From assembly GCA_001643675.2 (NCBI GenBank), contig LSRY02000001.1, positions 2,153,501 to 2,217,500 of the forward strand: a stretch of 64,000 bases of DNA. The letters run 5' to 3'. A program made the position numbers and the translations under genes. Positions 1 to 11,834 of the stretch are shown here, piece after piece. This DNA comes from Monocercomonoides exilis. Lineage: Eukaryota; Preaxostyla; Oxymonadida; Polymastigidae. Each line of letters starts with the position of its first letter. Within the stretch, counting starts at the first letter, position 1. The notes under the pieces were generated by a model, which was not told where the DNA came from, made no database searches, and saw nothing but the letters and a program-made list of their open reading frames with translations.

Positions 1-1
1 A

Positions 2-2060
2 TTCACCGATGAAGGAACACTTGAGGAATCTTCATCTTCTTCCACTTCATCTTCAACTGGGTTCATTTCAATGCTTAAAGGAAGAGAGCTAGCTGATCAA
101 TTAATATCTGAAGTAACTCCACTAATTGAGGAACGAATTGGATATGTAAACCCAACAATTCATTTAAGTTTGGAGGCACCAGTTGAAGAACCTGTTGTTG
201 CATTATATCATTTAGTTATTGCAGAAAAATGTCAGGTACATATTTATTTTATTTCCACCAACAAATATATGAATAATATTTTTCTGTATTTTATAATATT
301 TGTTATTTAATAAAAAATATTTATACGAAAATAGTTGTCACACGACTTTCTTGGCTTTTATCATCATATGCTTCAATATCTATCTCGAACACCCATGAAG
401 CAAATCAAACTCAAAGTTCAAAGAGAAATTGCAAAGAGTCTTGCTGTTTCAGCTATTGTTTCTCCATCTCTATACACTTTTGGAGAACTTGTATGAATCT
501 ATTTTGTTTAAAAGCAATAATCTTTTCTTTTCTTTTTGATTATGAAACGGCGTTATTTTCATTTACATATTTATTTATTTATTTATTTATTTATTTATCT
601 TTTTATCATTCCTCTCTTCCTGTTATCTAACTTTCAATCTTTCAAATTCATATATTTGATTCAACCTGTCATTTTAGGCTTCGCACCCGCTGTTTCAGTC
701 TCTGAAGGGAACAGAAGACGAGTGGCTACACGAGCTTGTGCTTATATTCGATGAAGGAGATTCTCAAAAGTACAAAAAATTCATTACAGAACACGACGCA
801 GTGATGAGAACACAGGTTTGGAGTGTTGTGCTTTGAGAATAGAGAATTGAGAATTGGGGGAAAAGAAAGAGAGAAAGAGAAAGAGAAAGAGATGAAATGA
901 AAAGAAATTAGAATATATTTAAATATATCTATCTTTCATAAAGAAAAGTTATTGACAATTATTAAAAGTGATCATATTTTTTTTTTAAATGAGAATTTTA
1001 GAAATAAATTGAATGGAGTGAGGAATTCGTCTTTTTTTTTTATTTCGGAAAACATAATCAATTATGCGTCTGAAATAAATTTTGTATAAAACATACTTTT
1101 TTTTATTGTTTTTCATTCTTCTTCTTCTTCTTCTTCTTCTTCTCCTTATTCTTCTTCTTTTTCTTCTCCTTATTCTTCTTCTTCTTGTTCTTCTTCTTCT
1201 TCTTCTTCTTCTTCTTCTTCTTCTTCTTCTTCTTCTTCTTCTTCTTCTTCTTCTTCTTCTCTCTCTTTCTCTTTCTCTTTCTCTTTCTCTTTCTCTTTCT
1301 CTTTCTCTTTCTCTTTCTCTTTCTCTTTCTCTTTCTCTCTCTCTCATCCAGCCAATTCTTCTCGAGCACTCCTCTGTTTTGAGAGACAAGCTGCGTGTGG
1401 CTTCGATTGTTTCGTATGTCTTTTCGCTTCCCGTCGAAAAGCGGGTGATTTCCTTCGAAGACGTCCAGCGTGTGGCGCAGGTTTCTCCTGCGATGGTCGA
1501 ATTTCTGGTTCTGAAGTCGTTTGCAACGGGAATTATAACAGGGAGAATAGACGAGGTTTGTGGAGAAAGAGAGAAAGAGAAAGAGAAATAAGTGATAATT
1601 CATTTTCAATTGGAGATTAGCTAAAAGAAATGGGAAAAGAGAAATGAAAAGAAAAAGTTAAAGAAAAAAGAAAGGAGGGAAAAATGATGAAATTTATTGT
1701 GAGGGTTAAAAGTGAAGTTGAATTTCAAAACTTAATGAAGATTTGTTATAATTGAATGAAAAACGATTAATTATTTAAATTTTTTATTAATATTTTTAAC
1801 GAAATTTGCGATGTATTTTCTATCTTTCTTGATATATTTTCAATTCTTATGTTATTTTTTTTTCTTTTTTCTTTGAAAAGATCGAAAAACTTGTGGTTAT
1901 AACTGACATAAAGCCGCGAATGCTCTCTCGTTTTCACGTTGCACAAATGGAAAAGAAAGTGACTGCCTGGAGTGAAAGAGCTGCTGATTCACTCCATTTC
2001 CTTCAGGCAACAATGAATTCCGCAAGAAACTAATTGTTGATAATTCTTGTTTTGAATTGA
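2..2060 (+). CDS. PSMD13: 26S proteasome non-ATPase subunit 13 (Rpn9), 5' partial, five exons
   Basis: Structural lid subunit of the 26S proteasome with a PCI domain, acting in cytosol and nucleus in lid assembly. Exons read 2-235, 335-490, 678-815, 1352-1555 and 1881-2033, all joined in phase 0 with GT..AG borders (donors gtaca, gtatg, gtttg, gtttg). About 294 residues are visible; the human protein has 376, so roughly 80 N-terminal residues lie upstream. Recognisable segments are SHDFLGFYHHMLQYLS, the ASHPLFQSLKGTEDEWLHEL stretch, and the winged-helix part of PCI (ISFEDVQRVAQVSPAMVEFL...GRIDE). After the usual family C-terminus comes TAA at 2031, then TGA at 2058; under a TAA=Gln code the protein is nine residues longer. 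Intron 3 holds a long pyrimidine repeat ending at the splice acceptor. Identity is firm; the exact C-terminus depends on the code. Confidence 0.9.
568..598. repeat. (ATTT)n microsatellite in PSMD13 intron 2
   Basis: Tandem ATTT units fill part of the second intron. The same tetranucleotide recurs at 60.8 kb and in the last NEK intron at 63.9 kb. Confidence 0.85.
1117..1346. repeat. CTT then CTTTCT pyrimidine tract in PSMD13 intron 3
   Basis: About 230 bases of almost pure pyrimidine: imperfect CTT units to about 1260, then CTTTCT hexamers to about 1340. The tract ends a few bases before the acceptor AG at 1350-1351, so it forms a greatly expanded polypyrimidine tract. Long Leu/Ser or Arg/Glu frames through it are artefacts. 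Confidence 0.9.
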
Positions 2061-2731
2061 TGAGTATAAAAAGGAATTTTAAAAAAAATAAATCGTACTG
2101 AATGAGGTTCGTTTTGTTCATGGGATTTTCATTGTGATTTTGCTGCTGTGTTTTCAGTCTCCAACTTTAGACTTGGCTCAATAATAATTATTAAATATAT
2201 CTTAAACATCCTTTACAGATTTCTTGAGTTGTTAAAGTTAAACTTGAAAGGAAATGAATAAAAAATTTATTTCATCAATGGATAAAATACAAATAAAACT
2301 TATTGATTGAATAATTGAAGTTAAGTTTTAATTAAAAATCACAAAACATCAATGCTGAAACTCATCCTCTTAATTAAGCAACATCAATTTTCAATCAACT
2401 GGATCAAAATTTGGTATATGGTTTCGAAAGATACATGTGCATTACAAAATCGTTTGTTTCGTTTTTGATAACAATTCATAATTATGTATTTAAATGTTTT
2501 CTCTGAAACAAATTTTTTGTTGTTTATTTAGAAAATATTTTTTATTCCGAAAATTTTTATTTCCTCTTTTTCGAATGAAACTCAATAAACTTTGTTGTCG
2601 TTATGAATTTTGAATCAATTCGCAATCAAAAATATATTATTTGTTATCGTTATATAGGGTTATCTTTTTATTGGAACTTTTTTCTTTATTGGCACCAAAA
2701 TGTTTTGAAATGAAAAAAAGTTAAAAACACA
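2061..2731. other. intergenic, AT-rich
   Basis: No coding signal on either strand. Convergent space between PSMD13 (+) and the transposase relic (-). Contains gttattatagggttatc-like text but no clear repeat. Confidence 0.5.
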
Positions 2732-4306
2732 TCAAAAAAATCCAAAACTCGAATCAATAACTCTTTTAACTTTTCTTTTTCCATTTTCACGTTCGAACGG
2801 GTCAAATTCATCACCTGTTTCATCGTCATCATTCTTAATTTTTCTGTATTTTCTTTTCACTTTTTTCTCCAAAGGCAATTCTTCTTCTTCGATTTCCTTT
2901 TCTTTTTCAACATTTTCTTCATTTTCCTTTTCTTTTTCTTCAATTTCTTCAATTTTCATCTTGTGCTTTTCATTATATTCATTTAGTTCATCAAGAAGCT
3001 TTTCTTTGGTTATTTCTTTTCCGAAGAAGTCGAAACAATGGGAATGAGAAGGAATGGAGTATTGAGAAAACTGAGGAAGCTTCATAAGAACCGATCCAGA
3101 TCCATTGCTGAGGACTCCGCTGTTAACGAAGGCTTTTTTGATAACAGATGTAGCGAATGCTGTGTGAAGGGCTTGTGGCAACACATCAGTGATGGCTGTT
3201 CTTTTTGAAGATGAGGAGGTGGATGATAGAGAGCTGTAATTGTTTAAAAGCTCTGACTTCAACACTGCAATTACTCCTATGTCCAGTGGCTGCGATATGT
3301 GTGCAGTGTGTGGAACGAAGGTAACGACATCATTTTCAGCTTCCTTGAACTGTCTCCATGTCGTTGGATCTGCACGCGATGAGTGTGAATCCAGGAGAAG
3401 AAGGCAATGATGAGATTATTTCGAGATATGTTTTCTTCTGTCAATGATAGCCAACATTGGAACTGTTAAGGCGTATTTTTTGAATGCTGTTTTATCCATC
3501 CAGCCGTTTGTGTTTGGCCAAATGTCAAGCGACGAAGTTTATAGTGTTGCTTGTTCTTTCGGAAGGGTTTCACTCAGCTTAGCACAACAGACGGAAGCGA
3601 GAAGCCATCAGCAGCGATTCCAGCAACGAGAGTAGCATTCGGCATCCTTTCGGCAGTCTTTTTAAATCCAGCTTGTTCATCTGCAGGATGAACTACAACG
3701 CCACGTGTAGGAGTTGGAATTCGAAGCGAAGATTCATCGACATAGAAGATTAATTCCTTTGGATATTTGTTTGCATCTGGTGATACTTGTAATTCGGAAT
3801 ACCACGGCTTTAAAACTTTCTGACAAGATGCTGCAAATCTGTTTATATCAACTTGCTTTGGCGGCGATGACTTCAGTTCCGGATGTCTCTGTATGAAGGC
3901 GTTAACTGTCTTTAGAGTTACTGTCTTTTTAATCTTTTCTTCATTTTCTCCTTCTTCTTCACTATCGTTAATTATATTTTCCATCTTAATACAAATTAAT
4001 ATGCAATTCAAATGACAATTACAAACCAGATCGCGCGCTTTTCGTAATGTGAGGCTTGTCCCAGATCGAGATTCTATTGGAACTTCTTCCAAGAATTGCT
4101 TTTATTTTTCGCCTCTTATAATTGGTTGATGCCCTACTTTTACAATCAGCCTGCCATTTTTTTATAGCTTTAACAGCGTGCTCCAAAGATTTTTTGCTTA
4201 TTCCACCGTATTTGACTCCATCGACCAGCCTGACAATATTTTCATTCACAATGTGTGCAATCCTTTCCAATCTTGTTTCATATTATCTGTAACGCAATGA
4301 ACACAT
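2732..4306 (-). pseudogene. pogo/Tigger-like DDE transposase, frameshifted
   Basis: DNA transposase of the pogo/Tigger type (DDE_1 superfamily), expected to cut and paste its own element. The start is ATG at 4306-4304: this N-terminus aligns position by position with a second copy at 32805 (M..S..R.Y..RLER.A.IV). A helix-turn-helix-like segment follows. The catalytic acids are visible: D1 in FYVDESSL, D2 in LLLLDSHSSR and D3 in HTAHISQPLDIGV. The C-terminal tail is Glu/Lys-rich and ends in TGA at 2732. In-frame TAA codons at 4283, 3539 and 3416 sit inside continuous homology and read as Gln; the first aligns with Lys in the other copy. At least one one-base shift lies near 3570, and a frame change near 4020-4090 may be a 45-base intron. 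Probably dead. No terminal repeats were identified. Confidence 0.8.
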
Positions 4307-6180
4307 TGCTTCCTTCAGCTTTCTTTTTCACTAATAATTTCATTTATATATTATCGGTGATGATCATATATATGGGATATTATTTTTGAGATCATAAATT
4401 TGTTCATAGATACAAAAAAGTTGAGAAAAACTGTTTTGAATCCGTTGCTTAAAAAAATAGTTCCCGCAGCTCATTTTTTTATAAGAATTTTCATGTTCAA
4501 ATGAAATAATAGAAAATATTCGATTCAAAAAAAAATATTTGAAAAGGATCAATGTGAAACATAAAAAAATATTTTCTCTGTCGAATTTTTCGAAATTCCT
4601 TTCTGAAACAAAACACAACTTTAATGCGGGTCAGCATATTTTTTTTTTGTTTTAAATAAAGAATGATTATAATTATGCTGAATATCTGTTACCAATTTCA
4701 GTGATAAAAATGATTAACTTTGTGATTCAAACAGAGAAAAAGCATGCAGAAATGATCATTTTATTTCTGACCGGAAAAAAGTTCAATTATATCAGTGTTC
4801 AGCAAGATATTCGGGTTTGCTAATTGTTCCAAGTTTTTTTTTAACAATAATAACTTATTGTTTTTAACTGTTTAAAAACCATATTGCTTCTGTAGAACTC
4901 AAAAGGTAATCATTCGAATTTTCGATGATAATCCTTTCACATGTTGTTTATTTCTTTTGCTCAACATCTTTGCTATACGAACATCAATTAACTTTCATCG
5001 CCTATTGAGAATTGTTCGAATCGTTTTTTTATCCCATGAGAAATCGCAAACGTAATCTATGACATGAGACAATAAAGATTTGTTTTTATTGATCACATTC
5101 TGCTGATGTTTCAAATAGGTGAATAATTGATCAAAAAAATCGAAGTAATGTTGAAATTGCCAATATGTTCATTAATAAAAAACTCACAAATCCTGATCAA
5201 AGAAACATTCACAAACATCTACAGACGGTGAAAAGTCCTATATATGATGCAGCTGTTCAACTTTTATAATCAGTCCTTTTCACGCAAATGAACTCGTATT
5301 TCACATTTGATATGTTTCAGAAAATTTCGATAGAAAAGAACTGAAACTGTACATTCTGAATATCAATTTCTTTTTCTATAATTATATTGCAATTATACAA
5401 TCTTTTTTTATTTTATCAATCTTCAATCTGTTCAAAGAAAAACAATATTCACAAAAAGAAATCCATTTTTCATTTTGAAATAATAGCGAACAAACAAACA
5501 AATGGAAACAATCAGAAAAAGATATCACTAATTCAAAAAACAAACAAAAAAGCCAACGAATAATTAAAAAAAAAAAAAATCACCACCAATAAATATTCGA
5601 TAAATCAACGAAAAAACAAAACGATAAATCAAAGATTTTATTTCTTAATCAACTTAAAAAAAATAAGATGATTAAAAAAACTGAAAAATTTTGACATGCA
5701 AACTAATGGAGATCACAAAAAAAACCATGACATATCGATTAATAAATAATAAAGCCACATTACTTCATCAAAAAAAGAAAACTCGTTTATGAAGCAGCAA
5801 AAAAGATTCCAATCCACCAAGTTTGACGAATTCGAAAATTAAAGTTAAAAGAAGATTATGCAAATAAATCACAAAGAATCGAAAATAATCACAAAATTAA
5901 ATGTGAAATTTGTTCAGAAGTTCTATGCCATTGCTCTTATCTAAATTTTGATAGAAAATGCTCACTTCTTTCAGCTCATAAAAATTATATTTTAAATTTA
6001 AAAATGAAAATTAAAAAATAAAAAATAAAAAATAAAAAATAAAAAATAAAAAATAAAAAAATAAATTAAAAATGAAAAATAAATAAGGTTTAATGTTTGA
6101 ATATAGCGTACAATCAATTATGCACCTGGGAGGCAACACGACATATCCAGGTCCGGACAGAAAAGTTAAAAACTATTCTA
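4307..6180. other. intergenic, AT-rich
   Basis: No gene supported. Very AT-rich, with an (AAAAAT)n run near 6005-6060. Either strand gives only short frames. Confidence 0.5.
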
Positions 6181-9100
6181 TCAAATTCGCAAAGTCTTGT
6201 CCAGCTTTCTCCCTGTGAAAACTGGCTAAGCATGCATGAAAACACACATTGTTTTAAGTTATTTTTTAAAAAATGAATAAGAATTGTTGAAAGATAAAGA
6301 AAAATCTGAGCTTTTAAGAAGTGAAGATCTTCTTTCAAGATTTTGAATAGATTGTTGCAGCAAAAAAGGTTGAGCAAACTCACATTCTGGTTTTGATGTT
6401 ATTTGAATTCTTGCGATTTTTTCGATATTCTCCTTCTTCACTTTCCCCTCCAAATTTATCAATGCCCGCTGTGAAAGAAATCCAACCGCTGAGCCACAAA
6501 TGTTATCTCCCGTTTTCTCGAAGGAAAGATAGTCTCTCATATTTGCAATCGAAAGAGATGGCCAAGTTGTTTGCTGAGTCGGAATATATTCTTCAAAATA
6601 CCGTTCGTGAATTTCAATTGATCCATTTTTAGAATTCGAAGATTTCTGGTGATGGTATTCTTCAGATGATACAGTTGATTTGTTTGTATGCGTTTTAAGA
6701 AATTCTATCATATCTTCTAATGATTCAATATTTTCCGTTGTAATATTTGACTTTATTGCATTGACAAGAACACCAAATTCGCTGTCGCAGATGTTCTTGC
6801 CATGATGTTCGCAGAAAAAATTCAAAATGCATTTCTTTTTCTTTAAAAGGGAAGATTTGTTGGATAAAATGAAGTGCAGCACATATCGATTTCGATTATG
6901 TGGACCTGCATCACAAAAAAATTTGAATGTTTTGGTGTTACGATAACACGATCTACTCAGAACAGATGTTAAACACTCAATAACAAATCTAAAAACATTT
7001 GTGAGGCAGCGAGAAAGAAAGTTGTATGTTCTTTTGTAGGTGATCGAGTTAGTACGTTGAAATGTGATGACTGTGAAATGAGAAAGTTGTTTATATGTGT
7101 AAAATTCTTGTTGCAATTGATCTTTTCGAAGTGGAATTCTCCATTTTTCCTTAAAGTCAAAAACACACAGAACTTCATTTTCCTTCAAAGATGAAAGTGT
7201 ATCGGAATAGTGCTTGCGCTGCATTTCTGCAATTGCGCGATGACGTCCAAGAAGAGATATCAGTTTTTCTTTTTCTTCATGGAATTTATTTCCTATCACT
7301 GGTTGATCTTTTCTGCTCTGAAGTTGCTCAAGTTTATTGCATAATCCGCACATATCAGTTCGACGCTTGGCTCTGCTGAACTGAACCGTAAGCTTATAGA
7401 AATATGAAAGGGAAATTTTGATATTCGTTTCCCTCACAAAATCCTCCCAAAGTTTTGTCTTTGGTTTGTCTATTAGTCTTTTTTCATTAGGTGAAAAAAT
7501 CTTGTATTTTGACTGATATTCATTAAGTTCACTTGAGACATCATGTGTTTAATTATTCAATGCACAAGAAAACTGTTCGCTCATTGTTCTATGTTCAATT
7601 CCCTTCACAACTGATTTGCTTAATGTGTGGCATGTAAAATCTTGATTTATTCGTTTGTGTTTTTCAATTCCTTCATTTACAAATGAGAAATCATTGTGCT
7701 CATCTATTTTGACGTAGTATGTCAGTGAAGATTGATAATTTTTGTTGTTCAAATGGGTGATTCTTTTTGAAAAGTCACAAATGTTTAATTTTCAAATAAA
7801 AAATTATATTCATATTTTGCTCAAATTTTTGTTTCCCCTCACGAATCTTTTTAAGAATGTGTGAAATAGCATTATCCAGAAATAGATTTCATATTAGAGA
7901 AGTTTGGTTGATGTTAACAAAAAAAAGAGCAAAATATGTCATTTTTAATTTATATGAAAATTAAACATTTGTGACTTTTCAAAAAGAATCACCCAAATAT
8001 TGCCAAAAACTATCCCATTTCTGAAAACATAAAGGATGAACACTCTTGTCGTTGCAAAAACAGAAAGGACATTTGAATGCTTTCGGATTTCTTGCTACAG
8101 AGACAAAATGTCCAAGAGAATCATTCAGCTTGGTGTGCAAAACTTGTCCCACAAAAACAAATGCTGAGTGAAATTGCTTCTCAGAGAATTTTTTTTTCGA
8201 ATATTCGTCATAACTGGCAATATTGCAAGCTGAAAAAGTCAAGACGTTATCATCTTCTTTCTGATAAACAGCAAATTGAAGTGGTGGAGGACATAATGAA
8301 TTTGCTTTGCATTCGTGACTCAATATTAAACAATCAGGAAATTGATCAATAGATGCAAGACGTTCTGAGTGGCAGCGTCTCTTGCAGTTTTCACAATATG
8401 CTCTATTGTTGAACGTCAATGTTTCAGTTTTGAAAAATTGATTCAATCCAGATACAACATCATTTGAGTTAATAGGAAAGAATAGATGGTTTGCTTCTGT
8501 TTTGTAAACTCCATGGCATTGTTGGCATTTTGTGCGATATTCAATTCGATTCATAAACTTTTGTTTGATTGATGAATTTTTATCGATAAATGTGTTCAGG
8601 ACCCATTGGTTTGCTTCAAATGCAGATTGTTGTTGGCGATGTTACAACCCGTTTTCCCTTTCAAATTGATCAATTAATTGATGGGACCATTTTTCGGATT
8701 ATTAGTTGCATCAAAAATTTCTTTGAATATGTTCAAAAATTGACTTGATAAACTGAAATCTTTTTCTTGATGAACAAAAAGTGTCTTGTTGAATAATGAA
8801 ATAGACGCAAGGCATTGCAAGATACTTGCCAAGAAGCATGTGTTATCAAGATTATCCAATCCTTTCCTTTTTAATTCAATGCTGCTCAGGTTTTCTCCTG
8901 TTTCTGTTTCACAATGATTTGCTTGTGGGCAATGGTCAATGCGTGAACATTGTATTTTTTCTGAAAGCAAGGGGGATACAACAGAGTCAACTTTTTCCAA
9001 TTGTCCTGGTTTTATTGAATTAAGGATTTTTTCCGTTGCATTTATCAATGCTGGATTGCACAGGAAATGCGGAATATTTTTCGATTCTTTCGATATTTTC

Positions 9101-10270
9101 CCCGTTTTAGAAAAATCAGTGCACAGAAATATCTCTTTCCCGCCGAAAGTTTGCTGGCTTTGAATAAATTTACATTTATTCAACTCGACTGATATCTCTG
9201 GTTTTGCATTCAATAATAACGATTTGAACGTGTTGATGGAAATTATTGAAGGCGAATTTGGATAAACAATTGGTTGGGTTGAATTTGGATCGCATTCGCT
9301 CTTTTTGCACAGAGAATTGGAATTTGTTGAATTATTCTTCTGAAATTGTGCTTCGTTGATTTTTGAAGCGTTTCTTTTCAATTTCCAACTATTGCGTTTA
9401 TGATTTCCGAGTCTGACAGAATTTGGTTTGGAATTATCCTTCGTTTCATATATTTCTTTATATCTTAATCTTTTGTCCGTAGAAACATTATTTAAAGTTT
9501 CTTCCATGTTGTTAAAAGCGGATTTGTTGTGAAAGGTTTGATGCGATTTTTCAGTAATTATTATGTCATCCCATTCTCGTTCTTCAAATAAACTTGTATC
9601 CATAGTCTTTTTTTTGGATTGTTTTAATTTGCCAAATGTTGAAGATGAAGGAGAAGAATGTTCCAGCAACCAACTGTTTCCTTTCATCCATTCGCTTTGT
9701 GAAAGACCTAAAAAAATCATAAGAGTTTTGAAAAATAATGAAAATAATGAAATTTGTATATCACCGAACCTTTTTTGCATGAAGGTGTTGAAGATTTTTG
9801 AGGAGTGAAAATTTTACCTCGATTTTTCTGTAATGTCTGCTTGGCATGGTTTATTTTTCCTTGTGTAATGTTGTAATTGTAAGATAACAAAATCTTTGGA
9901 GAAGAATGACGAGATAAGGCTTGAAGCAACATGGTCTTTGTATGAGTTGGTGCAGCGTTGTATACGATTGATAAATCATGCAAAAGTTCGTCATATGCCT
10001 CTGACATAAAAAAAAAACATTTTCATATTTTTTTCCAAATCAAAAAAAAGTATTAACAATTATTATGTCAATCTTGACAAATCGAAAAAGAAAGAGCAAA
10101 CCGTTTATTGATTTTTTAACATTTTTAACAAACGGTTCTGCTTCTTTATGGTGCAGAAACAAATACGTCAAAACTTGCTCCAGAGATTCACCACAAGTTT
10201 TCTTCATGGAATCAAGCAACTTTGTTGCATGAACAGAAATAGTAGATTTGCTATTTATCTGATTCGACAT
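6181..10270 (-). pseudogene. ubiquitin-specific protease domain fused to transposase-like protein, interrupted
   Basis: Exon 1 (10270-10102) and exon 2 (10000-9770) give an N-terminal helical part; exon 3 runs from 9707. The middle is a C19 ubiquitin-specific protease: Cys box GLDNLDNTCFLASILQCL (catalytic Cys near 8838), QQ box HRQQQSAFEANQW, paired CxxC zinc-ligand pattern, His box GHFVSVARN, then NDKSVH. The C-terminal part has DFKEKWRIP, FFCDAGPHNRN and EHHGKNICDSEFG, a pattern I associate with eukaryotic DDE-type transposase-like proteins that I cannot name more exactly. A MITE (7755-7994) splits the two halves; leaving out the insert and one 4-base target copy keeps the frame, so they were one polypeptide of about 1,200 residues. 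TAA at 8642 and 7549 reads as Gln. One frameshift lies near 8670. The end is TGA at 6181. Likely a decayed autonomous transposon gene. Confidence 0.72.
7755..7994. mobile_element. MITE family A, copy 1
   Basis: 240 bp element with terminal inverted repeats starting GGGTGATTCTTTTTGAAAAG. It is flanked by direct AAAT repeats (7751-7754 and 7995-7998), a 4 bp target duplication. It lies inside the protease-transposase gene and has no coding capacity. Confidence 0.85.
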
Positions 10271-11834
10271 AATTGTGATGAAGAAAACAATGAAAGACCA
10301 AAATGATCCAAAAAAAAATAATTTGAAAAATTTTTAAAGAGAATTTATTTACAGTAATAATAAATCCGAAAAGACAAAATTCATAATGATATAATATTTG
10401 ATAAGTGTTCTTCAACTGCTTCATTTTTGCTTCTCTTTTTCAATTCATCTTCTTTGTTTTGATTTCTCACCAATTCATCCAAATGGAATCATTTTCTGTG
10501 AATAATCCACGTTTTTTTAACATTTCTATTTCTTATATTCAGGATTATATCTTTTAACATAACACTTATTTTAACTGTTATTTCGTTTTTTCTATTGCAG
10601 AAAAATTCTTAAGAATGGAAAAAAAAGAACCTTTAATGCTTTTGAAATGAATAAGAATGACTTGCAGCGGATATTTGCCTATCAGCTTATGCAAAGAACT
10701 CATTTCTCAAGAGATAAAGTAATGATTATGATTAACAACAACAATTCCAATTGATATATCGATGTATGCTTTTTCAAAAAAATGTTAAAAAAAATACTTC
10801 GAGTGAAAGTGAGTATTCAAATGCATAGCATCAAAAATGTTTCTTTCATCGAAAAAGACACAGCCATTTGTTGTTTCGCATTCTTATGCCTTTTGCCTTC
10901 AGCTTCTGCATTCTTCTTTTTCCTTTCTTCTTTCTTTTCCTCTTCCTTCTTTTCATAATTCTTTTCCTTTACATCTTCTCTTTTGCAAATATCTAGTTTT
11001 ATTCTTGTTTTTTTCCTTCGTTTCCATTATCTCTATGCGTATTTCTTTCTTTCTTTTTTATTAACATTTTCCTTTTCTGTATATGAGGTATATTCTTCTC
11101 CTTCAGATGCATTTCAGGGCAGAGTGCATTTACAGAAGTCTCAGAAGCTATCGGAGTAATGCCGCATGCAATCGAAGCCACTTTTAAAAATGAAACAATA
11201 ATTATTTTTTTTAGAGAAAGAATCTTGAGCATTGGCAGAATAAAAAGCTGAAGTTCATTGAGTGGATCAGATGGAAGTTCGGAAGATGAAAAAGAAAGCT
11301 CATAGGAAGTTGCAGTTGTAAAAAGAGAAGAACAAGAAAAGAAGAAAATTGTTCATATTCTTCATCAACTTTCCTCATCAGTTCTTTTTCATTATTCACT
11401 TTCAACCTCACTCCGCATCCACCTTTCTGAAGAAATTTTGTACCCCTTCTCTTCACTTGTATCTTCTAACATGCCTTTAAAGCTTCTCACCTTCAGCTGC
11501 TCTGCCTTCTCCAGCACCAGTTACAGAATCTCCAGTGTATCCTCAGCGGAATCGTTCACCTCTACATGAATGTTTGAATGGAGAATGCTTTTCATGAGGC
11601 TCTGAAGTTAGAAACTTTATTGGACTGTTTGTTACCAGAAATAAAATTCAAAATTGAATAAAAAACAAAAAATTCAGTTCAAAAAAAAATATAGAAAACA
11701 TTTATTATCATTGGCTTCCGAAAACTTTTCAAATGGCAATAATAAAATAAACATTTGCTTAAAAATTTCTTACGAACATAATAACGAAAACAATCATATA
11801 ATGAGCAATAACAGTTCAGAAAATGCTACAAATG
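10271..11834. other. mostly non-coding; possible small plus-strand exons
   Basis: No clear gene. One plausible exon, 10601-10718, is bounded by ttgcag and gtaatg and encodes a Lys/Phe-rich segment (FNAFEMNKNDLQRIFAYQLM). A second possible exon near 11108-11200 encodes GQSAFTEVSEAIGVMPHA. I could not join them in phase or recognise a family. The rest is pyrimidine-rich and repetitive (about 10,900-11,060). Confidence 0.25.

Noticed and set aside
985-1609. Long Arg/Glu, Leu/Ser and Lys/Arg frames on both strands
   Set aside because: They are translations of the CTT/CTTTCT microsatellite; only the 1352-1555 exon is real coding.
10601-10718. Confident gene at this exon-like segment
   Set aside because: Splice borders look good but I found no neighbouring exon in matching phase.
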